Shown one piece after another: positions 8,054-14,620 of a stretch of 21,172 nt of DNA. The position numbers and the translations under genes are program-made. The first letter of the stretch is position 1. Every line of letters begins with the position of its first letter. This DNA comes from Deltaproteobacteria bacterium RBG_13_52_11 (GTDB taxonomy: Bacteria > Desulfobacterota > B13-G15 > RBG-16-54-18), in assembly GCA_001797745.1 (NCBI GenBank), contig MGQF01000005.1:8851-30022 (forward strand). The letters are read 5' to 3'. The notes beneath the pieces are model-generated. The model was not told the DNA's origin. It did no database searches and saw only the letters and a list, made by a program, of their open reading frames with translations.

Positions 8054-9781
8054 ATGCGGAGGAAGAGACTTTATATACCAATCATAACAATCCTTGCCGC
8101 AATCCTCACCCTGTTGGTCTTACTGGGCATCTCCACAGTCAGAAACCTCCACCGAGACAGGGTGAGGATGGAAGAGTCGCTGTTCAGGGACGGTCTTATT
8201 GTGCTCCGGGGCCTTGAGGCGTCCTTTCGCTTCGGCATGCGGGGGATCATGGCGAGGGGTGATAACATCCAGCACCTCATGTCACAGATCTTCGATATGA
8301 CAGACATCCACTTCATTGCCCTCGTGGATGAAAAAGGTACCATCATAGCCCACAACGACGATGCCCTGGTTGGTACTACCTATCCCCAGATGGAGAGACT
8401 CGGGAGCCTCATCGCACAAGGCGAACCACAGCGCTGGTTCGCTGCGGATGGATCATTTGTCGTCGCCAAACGGTTTCAACCGTTACGCCCTCCCCCCCCA
8501 AGGATGGATGAGATGCGTCGTCACATGCGCTCAATGATGGGGCCTTTGGATGACATACCCCCTTCGATCCTCCCCGATAAGACCTATGCTGTGGTCGGTC
8601 TTGATACCACGTTCTTCGAGCAGGCGAGACGGAAAGATATCCAGTATGCCGTCATGCTGGGGTTTGTCCTCTTTATCCTGGGGTCCGCAAGCCTCTACTT
8701 TATCGTCCTCGTCCAGAACTACTCCATTGTAAACCGGACCCTCGATACCATGACCACCTATGCGACCAACGTGGTGGAGAATATGCCCGATGGGCTCATC
8801 TCTATCGATGCAGGTAGCGGTATTGTCACCGTTAACAATCGCGCGCGAGAGATATTCGGCCTCAAGGCAAAGACGCTCTCTGATGAGCGTAGGGAACTAA
8901 CGAAGAAATTCCGGCGGTTTGCACAACCGCTCCTTGAATTACTCAAAAAAGAGAGGACGCTCCTCGAGCAGGAGGTTGCATATACCCGTGATGAGGGAGG
9001 GCCTATACCCCTCTCCGTCAGTGCTGCCAGACTTATCTCCGACGATGGAGAAGATCTGGGTGCAGTCTTCATCCTGAGGGATCTCAGAGAGATCAAAGAG
9101 CTGCAGCAAAGGGTCACTAGGAGTGAACGCTTAGCCGCCTTAGGCGGCTTGGCTGCAGGGGTTGCCCATGAGATCAGGAATCCCCTGAGCTCTATAAAAG
9201 GTTTTGCCCAGTTCTTCCTGAAAAAGAATCCACCGGGGAGCCAGGATCATAAATACAGCGAGGTCATGATTCAGGAGGTGGAGAGGCTCGACAGGGTGAT
9301 CTCGAACCTGCTCGATTACGCGAAACCCAAGGAGCCAGTTAAGGAGAAGACCTCTCTGGCCGCAATCATCCAGAGAAGCATTGAATTAATCAACGATGAT
9401 GCCAAATCTAAAAATGTCGAGTTGGCCGTGGAGATAGAGGAGGACGTCCCCTCTGTGCAGGTGGACAGGGATCAGATAACCCAGGTATTGCTGAACATAG
9501 CGCTGAACGGGTTGGATGCCATGCCAAAAGGGGGAAGGCTCGCTATCCGTTGTTTTCAGGAGAGAAAATCGATCATCGTAGAGATCGAGGACACAGGTCA
9601 TGGCATCTCTGCGGAGGAACTCCCGCGGATCTTCAATCCTTTTTATACTACCAAGAAAACAGGCACGGGGCTCGGGCTCGCCATCGCCCATAGGATTGTC
9701 GAGAACCATGGAGGGACGCTCTCAGTCAAGGGCACCAGCGGCTCGGGCACGACATTTCGCATCGCAGTACCCCGCTCATAG
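8054..9781 (+). CDS. Membrane sensor histidine kinase, ZraS/NtrB type
   Basis: This 575-residue inner membrane kinase is predicted to sense an envelope signal and phosphorylate the adjacent response regulator. The first membrane helix is at about 7-26, followed by a periplasmic sensor domain (about 30-195) and the second helix at about 197-220. A PAS domain spans about 235-345. The dimerisation/phosphoacceptor segment has His372 in GVAHEIRNPLSS, and the ATPase domain has NGLDAM (N box), DTGHGI and GTGLGLAI (G boxes). The layout and the order kinase-activator-ZraP-like match the ZraSR (HydHG) system. The sensor loop 145-163 is proline-rich and then Met/His-rich (Met151, Met154, His157, Met158, Met161, Met162), a possible metal site. 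The ATG at 8054 has GAGAGG eight bases upstream. The true signal is not known. Confidence 0.9.
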   Translation: MRRKRLYIPIITILAAILTLLVLLGISTVRNLHRDRVRMEESLFRDGLIVLRGLEASFRFGMRGIMARGDNIQHLMSQIFDMTDIHFIALVDEKGTIIAHNDDALVGTTYPQMERLGSLIAQGEPQRWFAADGSFVVAKRFQPLRPPPPRMDEMRRHMRSMMGPLDDIPPSILPDKTYAVVGLDTTFFEQARRKDIQYAVMLGFVLFILGSASLYFIVLVQNYSIVNRTLDTMTTYATNVVENMPDGLISIDAGSGIVTVNNRAREIFGLKAKTLSDERRELTKKFRRFAQPLLELLKKERTLLEQEVAYTRDEGGPIPLSVSAARLISDDGEDLGAVFILRDLREIKELQQRVTRSERLAALGGLAAGVAHEIRNPLSSIKGFAQFFLKKNPPGSQDHKYSEVMIQEVERLDRVISNLLDYAKPKEPVKEKTSLAAIIQRSIELINDDAKSKNVELAVEIEEDVPSVQVDRDQITQVLLNIALNGLDAMPKGGRLAIRCFQERKSIIVEIEDTGHGISAEELPRIFNPFYTTKKTGTGLGLAIAHRIVENHGGTLSVKGTSGSGTTFRIAVPRS

Positions 9782-9790
9782 GGAGGAGGC

Positions 9791-11140
9791 ATGCCACCAA
9801 AGACCATTCTCATCGCTGATGACGAAGAAAGCCATCGATTGATGCTCAGGGCCCACCTGGAAGGAGAGGGTTTTGAGATCGTGGAGGCATCCGATGGGCA
9901 GGATGCCGTAGCAAAGGTGAAGGAGCGAATCTTCGACCTCGCCCTCATGGATATCCGGATGCCCATCATCGATGGGATGGAGTCCCTGAGGCGGATAAAG
10001 GAGGTAAACCCCACTATCCCCGTCATCATGATGACTGCCTATGGATCCATTGACTCGGCTGTGAAGGCCCTCCAATCCGGTGCCGAGGACTACCTTACAA
10101 AACCTCTTGATATGGATGAGCTCATCATTAAGGTAAAGAAGGCCATCCGCTACCGGCAATTGGAAGAAGAAAACATCCTGTATCGGGAAAGGCTCGGGAT
10201 TAGGTTCGACTTTTCCAATATCATCGGGAAGAGTCCCAAGATGCTGGAGCTCTTCGAGACACTCTCCATGGTCGCTCCGACGGAGGCCACGGTGCTGCTG
10301 CTGGGAGAGAGCGGAACAGGCAAAGAGATCATAGCTAACGCCATTCATCAGAACAGCCCGCGGAGGGAGAGGCCGTATGTCAAGGTCAACTGTGCGGCCC
10401 TCCCGGAGACACTCCTTGAGAGTGAGCTCTTCGGCCATGAAAAGGGGGCTTTTACCGGCGCCATAGACAAGAAGAAGGGAAGATTTGAGCGTGCCGATGG
10501 CGGCACGATCTTTCTGGATGAGATAGGCGAAATGTCCTTCCCTACCCAGACGAAGATACTCAGGGTCCTTCAGGAGAGGGACTTTGAGCCTGTCGGGGGT
10601 ACGAAGACCATCAAGGTGGATGTGAGGATCATCGCTGCCACCAATAAGAATCTAGAAGAGGAGGTAAGACAAGGAAGGTTCAGGGAGGATCTTTACTATC
10701 GGATCAATGTCGTCCCCATCACCATCCCTCCTCTGAGGGACAGAAAGGAAGATATCCCCCTTCTCGCAGAGCACTTTCTGCGCATATACAGTGGGAAAAA
10801 CCGGAGGGTGATCAAGGGGTTTGAACCAAAGGTGATGGGTGCCTTCATACACTACAGCTGGCCCGGCAATGTCAGGGAGATTGAAAACATCGTGGAACGG
10901 ACGGTGATCATGTCCAAGGGGGATATCATAACGCTTGATGATCTCCCTCCGGCTATTGCAGGTGCGCAGCAAGATGAAGGACGAACACCTTTCCCCACCT
11001 CTCTGAGGGATGTGGAGCGGGCGACCATCGTGATGACCTTGCACCAGACAGGGGGGAATCGGACCAGGGCGGCTGCCATCCTTGGCATAACGAGAAAGAC
11101 CCTTCAAAATAAGATAAAAGAATATGGGATAGACTCATGA
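9791..11140 (+). CDS. Sigma-54-dependent response regulator, ZraR/NtrC type
   Basis: This 449-residue cytosolic transcription activator has an N-terminal receiver domain with the acidic pair Asp10/Asp11, phosphoacceptor Asp54 in LALMDIRMP, and the conserved Lys in TKPLD. The AAA+ domain has Walker A GESGTGKE (172-179), the sigma-54 contact loop GAFTGA (219-224), Walker B GGTIFLDE and the RFREDLYYR segment. It ends with a Fis-type helix-turn-helix (about 421-445, GGNRTRAAAILGITRKTLQNK). All parts needed to remodel sigma-54 polymerase are intact. It starts nine bases after the kinase stop, with GGGAGGAGG just upstream, so the two form one transcript. The nearest likely target is the ZraP-like gene that follows, which has a -24/-12 promoter. 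Confidence 0.92.
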   Translation: MPPKTILIADDEESHRLMLRAHLEGEGFEIVEASDGQDAVAKVKERIFDLALMDIRMPIIDGMESLRRIKEVNPTIPVIMMTAYGSIDSAVKALQSGAEDYLTKPLDMDELIIKVKKAIRYRQLEEENILYRERLGIRFDFSNIIGKSPKMLELFETLSMVAPTEATVLLLGESGTGKEIIANAIHQNSPRRERPYVKVNCAALPETLLESELFGHEKGAFTGAIDKKKGRFERADGGTIFLDEIGEMSFPTQTKILRVLQERDFEPVGGTKTIKVDVRIIAATNKNLEEEVRQGRFREDLYYRINVVPITIPPLRDRKEDIPLLAEHFLRIYSGKNRRVIKGFEPKVMGAFIHYSWPGNVREIENIVERTVIMSKGDIITLDDLPPAIAGAQQDEGRTPFPTSLRDVERATIVMTLHQTGGNRTRAAAILGITRKTLQNKIKEYGIDS

Positions 11141-11298
11141 GGGGTGCCGCATAAAAATTTCCCATTGTTAATCCGCTATTTGCCCCTCATGCGAAAAAAG
11201 TACGCAGTAGAATCTCTTATTATCCTCACCCCAAAATCATAGTTATAAAAAATAACCTGTAAATTCAACGGGTTAAAAATTTTTATATGGGCACCCCT
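11136..11298. promoter_or_regulatory. Inverted repeats upstream of the sigma-54 promoter (candidate activator sites)
   Basis: CATGAGGGG (11136-11144) is matched by its exact reverse complement CCCCTCATG at 11183-11191. The first copy also extends into GAGGGGTGCC (11140-11149), whose exact reverse complement GGCACCCCTC lies at 11289-11298, next to the -24 element. The A/T blocks beside these arms (AAAAATTT at 11153-11160 and AAATTTTT at 11276-11283) also pair. The first two arms lie about 110-165 bases upstream of the -24/-12 promoter, the usual enhancer distance for NtrC-family activators. They could instead form an mRNA hairpin at the end of the activator gene. Confidence 0.45.
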
Positions 11299-11301
11299 CT
11301 A

Positions 11302-11317
11302 TGGCATGGCTATTGCT
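11302..11317 (+). promoter_or_regulatory. Sigma-54 (-24/-12) promoter of the ZraP-like gene
   Basis: TGGCATG-GCTA-TTGCT matches the TGGCACG-N4-TTGCW consensus at every position except one (T for C). The invariant GG (11303-11304) and GC (11315-11316) are exactly ten bases apart. Transcription would start near 11328, giving a leader of about 26 bases containing AGGAGG. The GAFTGA-bearing activator encoded directly upstream is the obvious partner. Confidence 0.85.
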
Positions 11318-11353
11318 TTTATTATGGTAAAAATCTCAAAAGGAGGTTGAGTG

Positions 11354-11860
11354 ATGAAAAAGGTAGTTTTAGTCGGATTGATTGTGGCGCTCGGTATAGG
11401 TCTGGGAGGCCTTGCATTGGCCCAGTTTTCTGGGTACGGTGGCTGTAGGGGGGGCATGATGGGCCCCGGCTATGGAGGTCCAATGATGGGTCCAGGGTAT
11501 GGTCCAGACTATGGAGGTTGCGGGGATAAGGCGCAGGCTAGCCCGTTAAGCCCCGAGCAAATCAAACAGCTCGAGCAGCTTCGCCTCAAATACTGGGAGG
11601 AGACCAAGGGGCTCCGTAATGCACTGTTCTCCAAACAGCAGGAGCTCGAAGGGCTCTTTCTGCAGTTTGAGCCTGACCAAAAGGCCGTGGAAAAGCTGCA
11701 AAAGGAGATCTTTTCTTTACAACAAAAACTCCAGGAAAAAACATTTGCCTTCCGCCAGGAGATGAACCGGATCGCCCCCCAATTCCATAACTGCGACAAT
11801 CGTGGTCAAGGCTGGGGCGAAAGGGGGCCCAGGCGCGGCCAAAACCGTTGGAACGGCTAA
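11354..11860 (+). CDS. ZraP/Spy-like periplasmic metal-stress protein with a Met/Gly/Tyr-rich N-terminus
   Basis: This is a secreted protein of 168 residues. The signal peptide (about 1-24, ending ALALAQ) is followed by a glycine-rich segment (28-57) with two Cys (31, 56) and paired methionines in MMGPGYGGPMMGPGYG. A helical region follows, SPEQIKQLEQLRLKYWEETKGLR through QQKLQEKTFAFRQEMNRIAPQ (about 65-142), which fits the ZraP/Spy/CpxP periplasmic chaperone and metal-binding fold. The tail is Arg/Gly-rich. The ATG at 11354 was chosen because AGGAGG lies seven bases upstream; a GTG directly before it is the only alternative. Expression is predicted to depend on sigma-54 and the upstream regulator. 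In E. coli, ZraP binds zinc and represses its own system. The methionine-rich insert here suggests a softer metal such as copper. Confidence 0.8.
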   Translation: MKKVVLVGLIVALGIGLGGLALAQFSGYGGCRGGMMGPGYGGPMMGPGYGPDYGGCGDKAQASPLSPEQIKQLEQLRLKYWEETKGLRNALFSKQQELEGLFLQFEPDQKAVEKLQKEIFSLQQKLQEKTFAFRQEMNRIAPQFHNCDNRGQGWGERGPRRGQNRWNG

Positions 11861-11868
11861 GAACAACA

Positions 11869-11899
11869 GGTGGGAGAAGGTGCCGAGCCTTCTCCCACC
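11869..11899. terminator. Terminator hairpin between the ZraP-like gene and selD
   Basis: GGTGGGAGAAGG (11869-11880) pairs perfectly over 12 bases with CCTTCTCCCACC (11888-11899) around a seven-base loop. It begins eight bases after the ZraP-like stop. The plus-strand tail (CCCTTATCTGCCTTG) is only partly T-rich. On the minus strand the tail reads TGTTGTTCTT, so the hairpin may end both converging transcripts. Confidence 0.7.
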
Positions 11900-11977
11900 C
11901 CCTTATCTGCCTTGTAGTGCCGGAATAGACCCTCTTATGTAAGTCTCTGCACCTTTGATTTTGATGATTAGAAAAGA

Positions 11978-13027
11978 TTAGACGAGGACCAAGCGCCCCT
12001 TGGGCTTGGCGATTATTTCGGCGATGATGCGGGCATCCTTTATACCCACCTCCTGTAAGAAGCGGAGAATGTCCGCCGCATCCTCCTCAGGTACTGCAAT
12101 GAGCAGTCCGCCGGAGGTCTGGGGGTCGTAGAGGATATCGAGGAGTGAAGGGGGGCAGATGTTCGCCCCCTTTACTTTTGGTGCATAGAATTCCCTGTTG
12201 CGGAGGGCCCCGCCGGGGACAAGCCCCATGCTGGCGTACTCCTCTGCCTTGGGCAAGATCGGGATGGCATCGAGGGAGATCTTTATCCCGATCTTACCAT
12301 CCCCTAGCATCTCGCACAGATGGCCCAGCAGTCCAAAACCGGTGACGTCCGTGCAGGCGTGGACATGGAATCCCCTCATCACCTCAGCCGCCCGCCGGTT
12401 GAGGGTCGCCATGAGCTCCACCGTCCTTTGCACGGCCTCAGAGGAGGCCATCCCCCCCTTCTGGGCCGTGTTGATGATCCCCGTTCCCAGGGGTTTGGTG
12501 AGGATGATCCGGTTGCCGACCTGGGCACCGGTATTGGTCAGGATCGCATCGGGGTGGATCAGGCCAGTCACCGCCAGCCCGTACTTGAGCTCCTGATCCT
12601 CAACGGAATGCCCCCCCACCAGGACCACCTCTGCCTCCCGCATCTTGTCCAGGCCGCCGCGGAGGATCGCCCTGAGCACCTCTATCCCCATCGACTGGAT
12701 GGGGAAGGCTACCAGGTTCATGGCGGTGATGGGGGTCCCCCCCATGGCATAGACATCGCTGAGGGCATTGGCCGCCGCTATCTGGCCGAAGGTATAGGGG
12801 TCGTCCACGATGGGGGTGAAGAAGTCCACGGTCTGGACCAGGGCCAGGTCGTCCCTGACCTTATAGACCCCGGCATCGTCGGCGCGCTCGATCCCCACCA
12901 GGAGATTCGGATGCGTCGTGAGCGGCAACCCGCAGAGCGCTCGGTCCAGGTCCCCTGGACCCATTTTGGAGGCTCAGCCAGCCCCCCTGACGGTGGTCGT
13001 GAGCCTGATTGCTTTTTTTGAGGGCAT
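11978..13027 (-). CDS. selD: Selenide, water dikinase; selenoprotein with in-frame UGA
   Basis: SelD makes selenophosphate from selenide and ATP, the selenium donor for selenocysteine and selenouridine. A conventional frame starts at 12964 and lacks the active-site loop. Reading upstream through a TGA at 12976-12974 restores it: MPSKKAIRLTTTVRGAG-U-ASKMGPGDL, where Sec18 and Lys21 sit where the catalytic Cys (or Sec) and Lys lie in the family. The ATG at 13027 has AAAGGA upstream. The product is then 349 residues, a normal length, with DDAGVY, VDFFTP, AAANALSDVYAMGG and the late PQTSGG all present. A SECIS-like hairpin follows the UGA. The alternatives, a truncated protein or a sequencing error, are less likely because the residues around the UGA are conserved. 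Confidence 0.93.
12943..12976 (-). promoter_or_regulatory. Selenocysteine UGA codon and bacterial SECIS-like hairpin in selD
   Basis: On the minus strand the UGA (12976-12974) is followed after 12 bases by a perfect 8-base stem, GGTCCAGG paired with CCTGGACC (12961-12943), closed by a GGA loop. The loop begins with G about 21 bases after the UGA, within the spacing and loop rules known for bacterial SECIS elements recognised by SelB. It lies inside the selD coding region as expected for bacteria. Confidence 0.75.
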
Positions 13028-13083
13028 CCTGTTTCCTTTTACAATGATAGATTTATTAAAGCCGTCCTTTCCAGATGGGATCA

Positions 13084-13112
13084 ATATTAGATCAAGGATC
13101 CCTCTAAATCAA
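13084..13112 (-). promoter_or_regulatory. Candidate promoter of selD
   Basis: On the minus strand TTGATT (13112-13107) and TAATAT (13089-13084) are 17 bases apart, each matching four of six consensus positions. This lies about 57 bases upstream of the proposed selD start at 13027. GGGATC and GATCCC repeats overlap it. selD could also be read from the upstream COG1751-type gene. Confidence 0.35.
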
Positions 13113-13176
13113 ATAGAAAAATTCGATGATAGGATGGGAGAAGGGAGGCGGGCCTCTATACCATGCTGATCAATAA

Positions 13177-13728
13177 TCAGAAATCCCGCGGCTTGGCCAG
13201 GATCTCCCGCACCTTGATCTGGAAGAAGTTGTTGGAGGAGTTGGCCCGGATGACGGCGACGGTATCGGCCCCCAGGCCTGTCCCGGCCACGGCGATGCAG
13301 TCCTCACAGGGGATCAGGCCGGCATCAACGGCCATGGCGGCGATCTCCACGCAGACCTTTATCCCCTGTCCAAGCATGCGCAGGGTGTTGGCCACCAGAT
13401 CCTGCTGAGAGTTAGATTGCAGGGAGCGGATGGCCGTGCCCAGGTTCCGCAAGACCATGGTCCCCGTGTAAACCCTGCCACCCAGTTTTTCAATCTGAGT
13501 CCTCTTGGTCTGGTCGAACTCCTGTTCCCCTTCTTGTGAGAATCCGGTGTTGTGCCCCACCACGACAAGGGCGATCCCCTTTCCCTGGAGGAGCTTGGCC
13601 GCCTGCAGGCCGGTATCACCCCTGGTGGAGGCCACCACCATGTGGCGGATACCGCGTCTTGCGGCCTCCTCCACGGCGATCCTGAGGGCATCTCCTGTGT
13701 TCTGTTTCCCTGCCTGGTCAAAATACAT
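13177..13728 (-). CDS. Pyruvate kinase C-terminal-domain-like protein (COG1751 type)
   Basis: This 183-residue cytosolic protein resembles the stand-alone relatives of the pyruvate kinase alpha/beta (C-terminal) domain. Supporting segments are HMVVASTRGDTGLQAAKLL and the GIALVVVGHNTGFSQEGEQEF stretch. A glycine-rich end follows with AVAGTGLGADTVAVIRA. No kinase active-site barrel is present, so it is not a pyruvate kinase, and the family's function is unknown to me. The ATG at 13728 was chosen because GGAGGTG lies just upstream and the family starts MYFDQAGKQNT. The longer open frame to 13821 adds residues without family resemblance. It lies 149 bases upstream of selD on the same strand. Confidence 0.72.
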   Translation of the reverse strand: MYFDQAGKQNTGDALRIAVEEAARRGIRHMVVASTRGDTGLQAAKLLQGKGIALVVVGHNTGFSQEGEQEFDQTKRTQIEKLGGRVYTGTMVLRNLGTAIRSLQSNSQQDLVANTLRMLGQGIKVCVEIAAMAVDAGLIPCEDCIAVAGTGLGADTVAVIRANSSNNFFQIKVREILAKPRDF

Positions 13729-13814
13729 CTCACACCTCCAGAAATAGAGCTCAGAACTCGTATAACACCTTTGCCCTCGGCGCGCAACATATTTTCCGAT
13801 AGATGCGGAGATGA

Positions 13815-13844
13815 TTGCCATAGAACTTTACTAAGGGATGGCAA
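13815..13844. promoter_or_regulatory. Inverted repeat in the divergent promoter region
   Basis: TTGCCAT (13815-13821) and ATGGCAA (13838-13844) form an exact 7-base inverted repeat with a 16-base spacer. It lies between the COG1751-type gene (minus) and the hydrolase gene (plus), a place where an operator could control both. No clear pair of promoter hexamers was found. Confidence 0.3.
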
Positions 13845-13877
13845 AGCTGTTAAGATCCACCTGAACGCGAGACGGAG

Positions 13878-14567
13878 ATGGGACCACGGGAGGTAACAAA
13901 AGAAATCTATCTGGTGGTGGGGGCCGATATCACCGACCCCAGGGACTGCGCAATATACCTCCTTGATCTGGGGGACTTGGTCATGATCGATGCCGGGGCA
14001 GGGGAGAGCTACGACGAGATCGTGCTCAACATCGAAAGGCTCGGGCTTGACCCGACCAAGCTCACAACAATCATCCTCACCCACTGCCACATCGATCACA
14101 TCGGCGGGGCCCCGCGGTTCCGAGAGGCCTTTGGGGCCCAGATCATCATGCACCACCTTGATGCCGAGTCCGTTGAGCGAGGGGACGATGGGATGACGGC
14201 GGCCTCGTGGTATAACCTCCGTTTTCCCCCCATGTCGGTGGACGTCAAACTAAAAAAAGAGGAGGAACGCCTCCTTTTCGGTGACCAGGAGGTCATCTGC
14301 CTCCACACCCCAGGGCACACCCCTGGTTCCCTCTCGGTCTATCTGGACCGGGGAGGTAACAGAATCTTGTTCGGCCAAGACATCCACGGTCCTTTCTCGG
14401 AGGATTTTGGCTCCGACCTAGCAGCCTGGCGCCAATCCATGCAAAGGCTCCTGGCCCTGGAGGCCGATATCCTCTGCGAGGGGCACTTTGGGGTCTACCA
14501 GCCCAAGGAGGGCGTGGCGGCATATATCGAACACTATCTGGAGCAATACGGGGAAGGCAATGATTAG
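13878..14567 (+). CDS. Metallo-beta-lactamase-fold hydrolase
   Basis: This 229-residue cytosolic hydrolase has the full binuclear metal site: THCHIDH (His69, His71, Asp73, His74), His147 in HTPGHTPGS, Asp168 in LFGQDIHG, and His203 in CEGHFG. The order and spacing match the glyoxalase II-like branch of the superfamily, which includes hydroxyacylglutathione hydrolases and related thioesterases. The substrate cannot be read from the sequence. The ATG at 13878 has only a modest purine-rich GAGACGGAG directly before it, so the start is slightly uncertain. It is transcribed away from the selD side and runs towards the multicopper oxidase gene, whose stop is 53 bases downstream on the other strand. 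Confidence 0.88.
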   Translation: MGPREVTKEIYLVVGADITDPRDCAIYLLDLGDLVMIDAGAGESYDEIVLNIERLGLDPTKLTTIILTHCHIDHIGGAPRFREAFGAQIIMHHLDAESVERGDDGMTAASWYNLRFPPMSVDVKLKKEEERLLFGDQEVICLHTPGHTPGSLSVYLDRGGNRILFGQDIHGPFSEDFGSDLAAWRQSMQRLLALEADILCEGHFGVYQPKEGVAAYIEHYLEQYGEGND

Positions 14568-14620
14568 GGCCAACGCCGCATTAGTGACTCGTAGAATCGA
14601 AGACGGAGTTTATTTAAAGG

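Noticed and set aside
12145..13021. Plus-strand frames of up to 233 codons opposite selD
   Set aside because: They overlap a SelD with all family motifs and look like antisense shadows.
14568..14620. TTCGATTCTACGAG on the minus strand, resembling a tRNA T-arm
   Set aside because: No acceptor, anticodon or D-arm can be folded around it; it is too short to be a tRNA remnant with any confidence.
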